In this document: piece by piece, positions 1 through 6,144 of the stretch
How the letters are laid out: each line of letters starts with the position of its first letter
Position numbering within the stretch: the stretch's first letter is position 1
Source: Sphingomonas sp.
GTDB lineage: Bacteria; Pseudomonadota; Alphaproteobacteria; Sphingomonadales; Sphingomonadaceae
Reading direction: 5' to 3'
Length of the DNA stretch: 8,374 nucleotides
Assembly: GCA_025935515.1 (NCBI GenBank)
Contig: JAICVC010000092.1
Coordinates: 1-8,374 of the forward strand
Notes under the pieces: generated by a model
Seen by the model: the letters and a program-made list of their open reading frames with translations, nothing else
What the model was told of the DNA's origin: nothing
Database searches by the model: none
Program-made: the position numbers and the translations under genes

Positions 1-7
1 AACGCAC

Positions 8-26
8 GGCGACCCATTCGGTCGCC
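8..26. terminator. Short GC hairpin, possible terminator
   Basis: A perfect inverted repeat with 7-bp arms, GGCGACC (8-14) and GGTCGCC (20-26), encloses a 5-nt loop. It lies 55 nt beyond the stop codon of the minus-strand gene that ends at 82, and could also end a plus-strand gene located left of the window. No clear run of T follows on either strand (TATCGTT on plus, GTGCGTT on minus), so it is at best a weak intrinsic terminator. The rest of 1-81 shows nothing recognisable. Confidence 0.3.
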
Positions 27-81
27 TATCGTTACGCTGTTGCATCAGCGCTGAACCGACCGTTTGCTGCGGTTAAGCTGA

Positions 82-270
82 TCAGTCGGAGCGCCGCGCG
101 TCGTCCCAATGCTTGAGCTTTCGCTGCCGGTTCCACAGCTCCATCGGACAATTCTCGCGCCACCCTTCGGCGACCGCCACCGCGGCCTCATCGTCTTCCG
201 CTTCGAACTCGCGGAAATGATCGATGTGCCCGCTGAAGCGGTCCATGAAGTACAGGCGGTAATAGCGCAT
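82..270 (-). CDS. Small conserved-looking hypothetical protein, 62 aa
   Basis: This open frame encodes a 62-residue soluble, acidic-then-basic protein. It begins MRYYRLYFMDRFSGHIDHF, followed by an acidic stretch rich in E, D and A, and ends with a basic, Trp-containing tail (LWNRQRKLKHWDD). It has no signal peptide, membrane segment or cysteine pair. I do not recognise a named family; the YRLYF...GHI pattern is like short uncharacterised proteins seen in sphingomonads (recollection, not a search). The frame extends upstream to a GTG at 309, but the ATG at 270 is preferred because a G-rich stretch (GGGGTGTTGGGGC) precedes it and the extension (VKACHRTGGCWG) looks non-coding. It lies 59 bp downstream of the prolyl oligopeptidase stop on the same strand, so co-transcription is possible. 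Function unknown. Confidence 0.6.
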   Translation of the reverse strand: MRYYRLYFMDRFSGHIDHFREFEAEDDEAAVAVAEGWRENCPMELWNRQRKLKHWDDARRSD

Positions 271-329
271 GCCCCAACACCCCCCGGTGCGGTGGCATGC
301 TTTTACCACTTATCCACAAGCAACACGAC

Positions 330-2474
330 TCAGGGGCGGAGACCCGTGAAATGGCCGAGGAAGGAATAGACGTCGGAATATTCCTCGATGATCTTGGTGA
401 TCGGCTTGCCGCTGCCGTGGCCCGACCGCGTGTCGATCCGGATCAGGTGCGGCGCCGAGCCGACGTCGACGGTGTTCTGCAGCTTGGCGATATATTTGAA
501 GCTGTGGCCGGGCACCACGCGGTCATCGGTGTCGGCGGTCACCGCGATCAGCGGGGGATAGGCCTTGCCGCCCTTGATGTTGTGATAGGGCGAATAAGCC
601 AGCAGCGCCTTGAAGTCGGCCTCCTTGTCGGGGTGGCCGTAGTCGTCGACCCAGTAGCGGCCAGCGGTGAACTTGTCGAAGCGCAGCATGTCCATCACGC
701 CGACGCCCGGCGCGACCGCGTCGAAAAGGTCGGGGCGCTGGTTGGTCACCGCGCCGACGAGCAGCCCACCGTTCGACCGACCAATTGCGGCGAGACCCTT
801 GGGCGCGGCGATGCCGTTGGCCTTCAGATATTCGCCGGCGGCGATGAAGTCGTCGAAGACGTTCTGCTTGTTCGCGAGCCGGCCCGCGTCGTGCCACGCA
901 TTACCGTATTCGGAGCCGCCGCGGATGTTGGCGACCACGAACGTGCCGCCCTTCTCGACCCACGCGATGTTGGCCGGGCTGAAGCTCGGGGTCACCGAGA
1001 TGTTGAACCCGCCATAGCCGTAGAGGAGCGTCGGAGCGGGCCCGGTCACGCCCTTCTTCCGCACGATGAACATCGGCACGCGCGTGCCGTCCTTCGACGT
1101 GTAGAAGCGCTGCTCGACCGAGACGGTCTCAGGGTCGAAGGTCAGCTTGGGCACGGCCCATTCGCTGGCCTGGCCGCTCGATGCGTCATATCGATAGACG
1201 GTCGTCGGGCGGTTGAAGCTGGTGAAGGCGAAGAAGGTCTCGGGATCGGAGATCTTGCCGCCGAAGCCGGAGACGGTGCCGATTCCGGGCAGCGCGATGG
1301 TCGATTGCCGCTGACCGTTCAGGCCGAAGACGCGGACCTCGGACTTCGCATCGACCAGATAGGCCGCAATCAGCTTGCCGCCGACGAGGGCGACATCGTC
1401 GAGCGCCTCCTTGGCTTCGGGAATGACGGTCTCAGGCGTCGCTCCGGCCTGGCCGACGTTCAGCGCCACGACCCGCTTCAGCGGCGCATCCTTGTCGGTC
1501 GAAAAGAAGAACCGACTGCCCTCATTGCCGACGTAGTTCCACTGGTTCTTAAGGCCGGTGAAGACTGCGATCGGTTTTGCGCCGGGCTTGCGCAAATCGA
1601 TCACGTGGATGTCGTTCTCATCGCCGGCGAGGCTGGTCGAGATGACCAGCCAGCGGCCGTCGTCGCTGACCTGCGCATAATGGCTGAGCTTCGGGTTGGC
1701 CGGGGTCGAATAGACCAGCCGGTCCGCCGCCTGCGTGGTGCCGAGCTTGTGGAAATAGACCTTGTGGTTGAGCGTCGCGTTCTGGAAGGCCGCTTTCGCC
1801 GCCGGCGCCGGATATCGCGAATAGAAAAAGCCGCTGCCATCCTTAGCCCAGGCGACGTTGCCGCCATATTTCAGCCACTTGATCTCGTCCGGCAGGGTCT
1901 TGCCGGTGGCCACGTCCATCAGCTTGACGGTCCGCCAGTCGGTGCCGCCGTCCTGGATCGAATAAGTCAGCAGCTTGCCGTCTTCGCTCGGAGTCCATTC
2001 GGCCAGCGCGGTCGCGCCGTCCTCTGACCAGCCGTTCGGGTCGATGAGCTGCCGCGGCTCGCCGCTCAGGCCGTCGCGGACGAACAGCACCGACTGGTTC
2101 TGGAGCCCGCTGTTGTGCGTGTAGAAGTAATGGGTGCCCTTCTTTACCGGCAGGCCGAACCGCTCGTAGTCGTAGAGCGCCGTCATGCGCTGCTTGAACC
2201 AGTCGCGCAGCGGCAGCTTGGCAAGGAAGGCGTCGGTGACCTGGTTCTCGGCCGTCACCCATGCTTCGACCTGGGGGTCATTGCGGACGTCGTTCTCGAG
2301 CCAGCGATAGGGATCGGCGACCGGCACCCCGAACTGGGTGTCGACGACATCGACGCGGTGGGTTTGTGGATAGGTGATGCCTGGCACCGGCTCCGCAATA
2401 GGCGCCGCCGCCGCCACCGGAACGGTCATCATAGAAACGGTTGAAACCAGGGCGACAGCCAGAACTCGACGCAT
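330..2474 (-). CDS. Secreted prolyl oligopeptidase (S9A serine peptidase)
   Basis: Cleaves short peptides on the carboxyl side of proline and probably acts in the periplasm. The 714-residue product starts with a signal peptide (MRR, hydrophobic core, AAAA near residues 20-24). A seven-bladed propeller cap follows (about 35-440), then an alpha/beta-hydrolase domain (about 480-710). The catalytic triad is readable: Ser567 in GRSNGG, Asp650 in ADTDDRVVP, His686 in SGHGSGKP. The oxyanion-hole region is YGYGGF (485-490), and Trp608 matches the residue that stacks on substrate proline in known prolyl oligopeptidases. Length matches the family. The ATG at 2474 is chosen because GGAG lies 8 nt upstream; a longer frame from TTG 2522 begins inside a perfect palindrome and would put 16 non-signal residues in front. 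It lies 133 bp downstream of rplQ on the same strand, separated from it by a nested inverted repeat. Confidence 0.95.
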   Translation of the reverse strand: MRRVLAVALVSTVSMMTVPVAAAAPIAEPVPGITYPQTHRVDVVDTQFGVPVADPYRWLENDVRNDPQVEAWVTAENQVTDAFLAKLPLRDWFKQRMTALYDYERFGLPVKKGTHYFYTHNSGLQNQSVLFVRDGLSGEPRQLIDPNGWSEDGATALAEWTPSEDGKLLTYSIQDGGTDWRTVKLMDVATGKTLPDEIKWLKYGGNVAWAKDGSGFFYSRYPAPAAKAAFQNATLNHKVYFHKLGTTQAADRLVYSTPANPKLSHYAQVSDDGRWLVISTSLAGDENDIHVIDLRKPGAKPIAVFTGLKNQWNYVGNEGSRFFFSTDKDAPLKRVVALNVGQAGATPETVIPEAKEALDDVALVGGKLIAAYLVDAKSEVRVFGLNGQRQSTIALPGIGTVSGFGGKISDPETFFAFTSFNRPTTVYRYDASSGQASEWAVPKLTFDPETVSVEQRFYTSKDGTRVPMFIVRKKGVTGPAPTLLYGYGGFNISVTPSFSPANIAWVEKGGTFVVANIRGGSEYGNAWHDAGRLANKQNVFDDFIAAGEYLKANGIAAPKGLAAIGRSNGGLLVGAVTNQRPDLFDAVAPGVGVMDMLRFDKFTAGRYWVDDYGHPDKEADFKALLAYSPYHNIKGGKAYPPLIAVTADTDDRVVPGHSFKYIAKLQNTVDVGSAPHLIRIDTRSGHGSGKPITKIIEEYSDVYSFLGHFTGLRP

Positions 2475-2495
2475 CCACAGCACTCCAGCGAAACA

Positions 2496-2565
2496 AAGGG
2501 CGCCGACTGGCAAGCCGGCCAACGAAAGTATTACTTTCGTTGGTACCGCTAGCAGCGGCGCCCTT
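2496..2565 (-). terminator. Nested inverted repeat, probable rplQ terminator
   Basis: Outer perfect 10-bp arms, AAGGGCGCCG (2496-2505) and CGGCGCCCTT (2556-2565), enclose a second, inner perfect palindrome (2519-2543). Read on the minus strand, the structure begins 42 nt after the rplQ stop and its last arm runs into CCCTTTGTTT, a passable U-rich tail. An intrinsic terminator for rplQ is therefore the simplest reading. The double-nested arrangement is more elaborate than an ordinary terminator and could also be an attenuator or operator for the downstream prolyl oligopeptidase gene, whose start lies 22 bp away. Confidence 0.5.
2519..2543. repeat. Perfect 25-bp palindrome (12-1-12)
   Basis: Arms CCAACGAAAGTA (2519-2530) and TACTTTCGTTGG (2532-2543) flank a single central base. 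All 12 positions pair. The symmetry and near-zero loop are typical of a dimeric-repressor binding site (for example TetR-like) but poor for an RNA hairpin without opening the central pairs. It lies between rplQ and the prolyl oligopeptidase gene, 45 bp upstream of the latter's ATG. No regulator gene is adjacent that would obviously own it. Confidence 0.6.
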
Positions 2566-2607
2566 CGATCCTCAAGAAGTTGTTCGACGAACCGGAGTGT
2601 CCGCCCC

Positions 2608-3027
2608 TCAGGCGGCTTCGAATTCTTCTTCGCTCATGACCGGTCCCGAGTCCTGGCCCTTCGCGGCAGCGTCCCGGTCGACGAACTCGATCACCGCAAT
2701 CGGCGCCGCGTCCGAAGAGCGGATGCCGGCCTTGATCACTCGGGTGTAGCCGCCGTCGCGGTCGGCGTAGCGCGGCGCAAGCACGTCGAAGAGCTTGGCG
2801 AGCTGCGCATCGTCCATCAGCCGCGACTGGGCGAGGCGGCGGTTGCTGAGCCCGCCGCGCTTGGCGAGGGTCACCAATTTCTCGATGTACGGGCGAAGCT
2901 CCTTCGCCTTGGCGGTGGTCGTCGTGATCTGCTCGTGCTTGATGAGCGCTGCAGCCATGTTGCGGAACAGGGCCGCGCGGTGGCTCGAGGTGCGCTGAAG
3001 CTTACGGCCGCCAACACGATGGCGCAT
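2608..3027 (-). CDS. rplQ: 50S ribosomal protein L17 (bL17)
   Basis: Large-subunit ribosomal protein bL17, 139 residues, recognised by its N-terminal signature MRHRVGGRKLQRTSSHR, the core (AALFRNMAAALIKHEQITTTTAKAK, residues 18-42) and LVTLAKRGGLSNRRLA. An acidic C-terminal extension (about 120-139, ending SEEEFEAA) is usual in alphaproteobacteria. The ATG start is supported by a strong AAGGA ribosome-binding site 8 nt upstream. Normally rplQ directly follows rpoA at the end of the alpha operon. Here the 191 bp upstream contain no rpoA, and the next gene on the same strand is a CPBP protease, so rplQ must use its own promoter or read-through. A hairpin at 3051-3072 lies in its leader. The stop codon sits in a small CCGCC/GGCGG hairpin (2601-2615). 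Confidence 0.97.
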   Translation of the reverse strand: MRHRVGGRKLQRTSSHRAALFRNMAAALIKHEQITTTTAKAKELRPYIEKLVTLAKRGGLSNRRLAQSRLMDDAQLAKLFDVLAPRYADRDGGYTRVIKAGIRSSDAAPIAVIEFVDRDAAAKGQDSGPVMSEEEFEAA

Positions 3028-3050
3028 GGGTCTTGTCCTTTCGTTCGTCG

Positions 3051-3072
3051 GGGGACCGTATCAGGTATCCCC
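3051..3072 (-). promoter_or_regulatory. Hairpin in the rplQ leader
   Basis: On the minus strand GGGGA and CC pair with GG and TCCCC around a 6-nt loop (TGATAC), with a 2-nt TA bulge. The structure ends 23 nt before the rplQ ATG and just before the AAGGA ribosome-binding site. No T-run follows, so it is not an intrinsic terminator. It may be a leader structure affecting translation of L17 or an operator-like palindrome; its role is unknown. Confidence 0.3.
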
Positions 3073-3154
3073 GGCCAGGCGACACTCGGGGCGGCCGCGC
3101 TTTGCCCAAACGACAACGGCGAGCGCTTCGCCCGCCGGATCGCGTGCCCTCAAC

Positions 3155-3176
3155 ATCATATGAGTGGTCAAGTCAA
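3155..3176 (-). promoter_or_regulatory. Weak promoter-like elements upstream of rplQ
   Basis: Minus strand shows overlapping TTGACT/TTGACC (-35-like, 3176-3166) followed by TATGAT (3160-3155), a good -10 match. The spacing is only 10 nt from TTGACT, well short of the normal 16-18, so the pair cannot work as a standard sigma-70 promoter. It is listed because rplQ needs a promoter in this 191-bp gap and nothing better is visible. Confidence 0.2.
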
Positions 3177-3218
3177 GCTCGCCCAGCTGCGCCGCGCCGA
3201 GCCCGTTTCCCTCGCGAA

Positions 3219-3749
3219 TCACCAGATGGCGTAGAGATTATAGAGCATGTGCATGACGATTGGGGGAAACAGCGAGCGAGTCTTCCATCGCGCAAGGCCG
3301 AGCAGCAAGCCATCGACGAAGATGACGCCGATCACCGGCAAGGAATATGTGTAGTGGAGCACCGCCCACGCCGCCGCAGTCACGACGATCGTCGCGGCAG
3401 TCCCGATGCGCCGGAGAAGGAAACCGAAGAGCCAGCCGCGGAACAGAAGCTCCTCGCCTGTCGGCCCAAGGACACAGACGGCGAGCACGCGCAGTGCCGA
3501 TGCAAGCAACGGCGCGGCAATCCAGGGCCCCCAATCCCACGGTCCTCGCCAGTGGAGCACAGCGTCGGTCCCGAACATCCACGCTAGGTAGATCGCGAGG
3601 AACAGCAGCGACGCCTGGAGCGGCGGCCGCGCGAAGCCCATCTCAGCGGCCGGCAGCTTGCGCGTCCTGAACAGGATGATCGCGACCACGGCGCCGGCGA
3701 CGCCTGCCTTGACGGCACCTGAAGCCACTGGACTCATCGACTGCCCCAT
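3219..3749 (-). CDS. CPBP family intramembrane metalloprotease
   Basis: A 176-residue polytopic membrane protein of the CPBP/ABI family (Rce1-like glutamic protease superfamily). Motifs appear in order: EELLFRG (Glu99, Glu100, Arg104; the EExxxR motif), WAVLH (Trp128, His132; the F/WxxxH motif) and HMLYN (His167, Asn171; the HxxxN motif). Hydrophobic segments lie at about 9-27, 45-60, 76-95, 117-135 and 137-153, and near the C-terminus. Family members process prenylated proteins in eukaryotes; bacterial roles include bacteriocin self-immunity and membrane signalling, and the substrate here is unknown. The ATG at 3749 has no ribosome-binding site and lies only 6 bp from an operator-like palindrome. 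The in-frame ATG at 3737 follows GGGG at good spacing and may be the true start. It begins 58 bp after the desaturase stop. Confidence 0.9.
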   Translation of the reverse strand: MGQSMSPVASGAVKAGVAGAVVAIILFRTRKLPAAEMGFARPPLQASLLFLAIYLAWMFGTDAVLHWRGPWDWGPWIAAPLLASALRVLAVCVLGPTGEELLFRGWLFGFLLRRIGTAATIVVTAAAWAVLHYTYSLPVIGVIFVDGLLLGLARWKTRSLFPPIVMHMLYNLYAIW

Positions 3750-3755
3750 TTGTTT

Positions 3756-3789
3756 GTAACCTATAGGTTACTTGTAACTCATAGGTTAC
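3756..3789. promoter_or_regulatory. Two tandem 16-bp palindromes, probable operator
   Basis: A perfect 16-bp palindrome, GTAACCTATAGGTTAC (3756-3771), is followed after 2 bp by an imperfect copy, GTAACTCATAGGTTAC (3774-3789). Their centres are 18 bp apart. They fill the upstream region of the CPBP protease gene, between its ATG (3749) and a -35-like TTGACC on the minus strand (3800-3795). Site doubling and symmetry indicate binding by a dimeric repressor. No regulator gene is adjacent. The AT-rich sequence stands out from the GC-rich surroundings. Confidence 0.65.
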
Positions 3790-3807
3790 ATTGGGGTCAA
3801 TCGGATT

Positions 3808-4902
3808 CTAGGCGCGCCGTCCGATCGTGCTGCGCGCGAGCCGGACCACCAGGAGCGAGAGGTGGCGGTGGCTCGAGTGGTGATAGACCGAGCGGGCATC
3901 GAGCTCGCGGCACAGCCGCCTGTGGGCCTCACCGAGGGCGTGGTACGGCAGGCCCGGAAGCAAATGATGAAGCGCGTGATAGCGCAGCCCGACCGGCGCC
4001 CACAGCGCCGGCAGAGTGGCCGGCGGCGGGACGTTGACGCTGTCGAGGAACTGGGCGGTGACGCTCATCGGCTCGCCCCCGTTCTCCCACAGATGCGCGA
4101 CCAGGGTGCGGACCTGGTTGAGGAACATCACGCCCGATGCAACGCCGAGGAAGATCAGGAATTCGCGGAGCGGGATCACGCCGGTCGCGACCATCGCCAG
4201 CAGGGCGATCGCCCAGACGCTGCTCGCCGCCTCCTGCCACGCCCAGTCGCGCGCGAACTCGCCTTCCGGACTCGGGCGGACGAACTTCGGGTTGATCTGG
4301 AGCCCCGAATAGCGGCCGACCACCAGGCTCCTCAGCCTCGGCGAGACGAGCGACAGCGGCGCGAGGATGGCGAAGCGGATCAGCATCCCGACCGGCGCCA
4401 GCGCGGCCGCCATCAGGAAGACCGGCAAGGTCCACGGGTGCATCAGCGCCAGCGGCAGATATTCGGGGTCGTCGACCGTGCCGTAATAGCGCTTGGCGTG
4501 ATGCTGGTTGTGGACGCCCTCGTACATGAAGCTCGGAACCATCAGCGGCACACCGACGATCAGGTTCCAGGCGAAGCGGAAGCCCTTCACCGCACCCTTC
4601 TTGATATGCGTCAGTTCATGGATGAACGAGCCGGCACGGTAGAGTGCGAGGACCGCGATCAGGCCGCAGGCGACTGCCAGCCACGTCGGCCCAACCAGCA
4701 TCGCTGCCAGCAACGCGGAGTAACCAAGCAGCGCCGATCCCAGCATGTCGAGCCAGTAGACGCTCGACTTGGGCACGTTGAGGTCGCGGGTCAGGTTCGC
4801 CGCGGCTTTTAGCATTGCGGCGTCGTCCCTGGCGCGCACGGTCCCGCGCGGCTCGGAAGCCGCGCCGGTGCGATTGCGCTCGAGGGTCGCAGTGTTCGTC
4901 AT
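3808..4902 (-). CDS. Membrane fatty acid desaturase family protein
   Basis: A 364-residue integral-membrane di-iron oxygenase of the fatty acid desaturase superfamily. The three histidine boxes are HELTH (95-99), HNQHH (131-135) and HALHH (309-313, followed by LLPGLPYH). Hydrophobic spans lie at about 54-90, 111-125, 157-184 and 228-262. The region around 265-290 (RTLVAHLWENGG...QFLDSVN) is typical of bacterial acyl-lipid desaturase-like proteins. It would introduce a double bond or hydroxyl group into an acyl chain in the cytoplasmic membrane; substrate and position cannot be read from sequence. The first 40 residues are polar and low-complexity. The ATG at 4902 is the first good start, with only a weak GCGAGA upstream. 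It is divergent from the GNAT-like gene at 5002, which may also act on lipids, and has a plausible promoter at 4931-4959. Confidence 0.92.
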   Translation of the reverse strand: MTNTATLERNRTGAASEPRGTVRARDDAAMLKAAANLTRDLNVPKSSVYWLDMLGSALLGYSALLAAMLVGPTWLAVACGLIAVLALYRAGSFIHELTHIKKGAVKGFRFAWNLIVGVPLMVPSFMYEGVHNQHHAKRYYGTVDDPEYLPLALMHPWTLPVFLMAAALAPVGMLIRFAILAPLSLVSPRLRSLVVGRYSGLQINPKFVRPSPEGEFARDWAWQEAASSVWAIALLAMVATGVIPLREFLIFLGVASGVMFLNQVRTLVAHLWENGGEPMSVTAQFLDSVNVPPPATLPALWAPVGLRYHALHHLLPGLPYHALGEAHRRLCRELDARSVYHHSSHRHLSLLVVRLARSTIGRRA

Positions 4903-4930
4903 GTTCTCGCTGAAGCACGCTGTTTAGAAG

Positions 4931-4959
4931 GAGATAGTGGCGGGACTTAGGCGTCTCAA
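4931..4959 (-). promoter_or_regulatory. Sigma-70-like promoter for the desaturase gene
   Basis: Minus strand: -35 TTGAGA (4959-4954, five of six to TTGACA), a 17-bp spacer, then -10 TATCTC (4936-4931, matching the loose CTATNT-like -10 of alphaproteobacteria). Predicted transcription start near 4924 leaves a leader of about 22 nt before the ATG at 4902, consistent with the weak ribosome-binding site there. Confidence 0.5.
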
Positions 4960-4981
4960 CCTTAACTGGCGCTTGGTGCAG

Positions 4982-5000
4982 GGCTCCGCTAGCGCGAGCC
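4982..5000 (+). promoter_or_regulatory. Hairpin touching the GNAT gene start
   Basis: GGCTC-CG pairs with CG-c-GAGCC around a CTAG tetraloop, with one bulged C. It ends one base before the ATG at 5002 and occupies the place where a Shine-Dalgarno sequence should be; none is evident. If the transcript starts upstream, this structure could limit initiation. Confidence 0.35.
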
Positions 5001-5001
5001 G

Positions 5002-6144
5002 ATGAACAGCGCGCCCGTAACGATCCGTCCCGTCCGTACCAAGAAAGACCGCAGGGCCTTCGTCGATCTCGCCTGGGAGGTCTACAAGGACGATCCCGCC
5101 TGGGTGCCGCCGCTCAAGGATGAGGTGCACGGGCTGATCACGCCCGGTAAGAACCCGTGGTTCGAGCATGCCAGCGCCCAGCTCTGGCTGGCAGAGCGCG
5201 GCGGCAAGGTCGTCGGCCGAATCAGCGCGCAGATCGATGACCTGGTGCAGGAACATATGGGCCAGGGCACCGGCCAGTGGGGCATGTTCGAAGTGCTCGA
5301 CGGCGAGGCGGCCGCCTCGCTGATCGCGACTGCTGAGGAATGGCTGCGCGCCGAGGGAATGACGCGCGCGTTTGGGCCGATCAGCCTGTCGATCTGGGAC
5401 GAGCCGGGACTAGAAATCGAAGGCTTTGCCGAGCCGCCGACCGCAATGATGGGCCATCATCGCCCCGAATATCAGGCCTGGATCGAGGCGGCTGGCTACG
5501 GCAAGGCCAAGGACCTCCTCACCTACGGCCTCGACATCACCCATTGGGAAGACCCGATGATCGACCGGCTGATTGCGATGGGCGAGCGCAATCCGCGCAT
5601 CCGCATCCGAATGGTCGACAAATCGAAGTTCAAGGAGGAGGCGCGGCTGATCCTCAACCTGCTGAACGACGCCTGGTCGGACAATTGGGGCTACGTCCCG
5701 CTGACCGAGGCCGAGATCAATTATGCGGGCAAGAAGCTCAAGCCGATCATCTTCAATGAGCTGGTCCGGATCGCCGAAATCGACGGCGAGCCGGTCGCCT
5801 TCATGCTCACCATTCCCGACATCAACGAACTGACCAAGGATTTGAACGGGGAGCTGTTCCCGTTCAACTTCATCAAGCTGCTGTGGCGACTGCGGAAGCC
5901 GCGGACTCGGCGGCTGCGCGTGCCCTTGATGGGCGTCGCGAAGAAGCTCCACCACAGCCGGCTCGCAAGCCAGCTCGCTTTCATGATGATCGAGTTCACC
6001 CGGCGCGACGCGGTCACGAAATTCGGCGCCAGCCACGGCGAGTTCGGCTGGATCCTCGAGGACAACAAGGGGATGCTGTCGATTGCCCAGTTGCCGGGAG
6101 CAGCGGTCAACCACCGCTACAGGATCTACGAGAAGACTCTCTAA
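5002..6144 (+). CDS. GNAT-fold acyltransferase-like protein, possible ceramide synthase
   Basis: A 380-residue soluble protein with no signal peptide or membrane span. It looks like a double GNAT-type fold: an N-terminal half (about 6-175) with the conserved run FGPISLSIWDEPGLEIEGF (124-142) and later EAAGYGKAKDLLTY (162-175), and a C-terminal half (about 195-378) with DAWSDNWGYVPLTEAE (223-238), ILEDNKGM (351-358) and a final YRIYEKTL. These blocks match a family usually annotated as N-acetyltransferase or, misleadingly, dATP pyrophosphohydrolase. From memory, the Caulobacter bacterial ceramide synthase (bCerS), which N-acylates a sphingoid base, belongs to this kind of protein. Assigning that role here is inference, helped by the neighbouring desaturase and by sphingomonads making sphingolipids. 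The sphingolipid partner genes (serine palmitoyltransferase and others) are not in the window. The start is ATG without a clear ribosome-binding site. The stop overlaps the convergent xth stop. Confidence 0.85.
   Translation: MNSAPVTIRPVRTKKDRRAFVDLAWEVYKDDPAWVPPLKDEVHGLITPGKNPWFEHASAQLWLAERGGKVVGRISAQIDDLVQEHMGQGTGQWGMFEVLDGEAAASLIATAEEWLRAEGMTRAFGPISLSIWDEPGLEIEGFAEPPTAMMGHHRPEYQAWIEAAGYGKAKDLLTYGLDITHWEDPMIDRLIAMGERNPRIRIRMVDKSKFKEEARLILNLLNDAWSDNWGYVPLTEAEINYAGKKLKPIIFNELVRIAEIDGEPVAFMLTIPDINELTKDLNGELFPFNFIKLLWRLRKPRTRRLRVPLMGVAKKLHHSRLASQLAFMMIEFTRRDAVTKFGASHGEFGWILEDNKGMLSIAQLPGAAVNHRYRIYEKTL

Noticed and set aside
310..318. Replication origin near the DnaA box
   Set aside because: There is a single box, no cluster, no AT-rich unwinding region and no replication gene nearby.
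297..2027. 576-residue plus-strand open frame antisense to the prolyl oligopeptidase gene
   Set aside because: It is the mirror frame of a GC-rich coding region. The translation is Arg/Asp/Val/Ala-rich with no recognisable domain, and the minus-strand gene there has an intact catalytic triad.
3155..3176. Strong sigma-70 promoter for rplQ from TTGACT and TATGAT
   Set aside because: The 10-nt spacing is incompatible with normal promoter geometry; kept only as a weak feature.
2374..3234. Plus-strand open frame spanning the start of the peptidase gene, the nested repeat and rplQ
   Set aside because: It runs antisense through rplQ and through non-coding repeat sequence, and shows no domain.
3862..4812. 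316-residue plus-strand open frame antisense to the desaturase
   Set aside because: Arg/Gln/Asp-rich translation with no motif, exactly opposite a gene with all three histidine boxes; a GC-content artefact.
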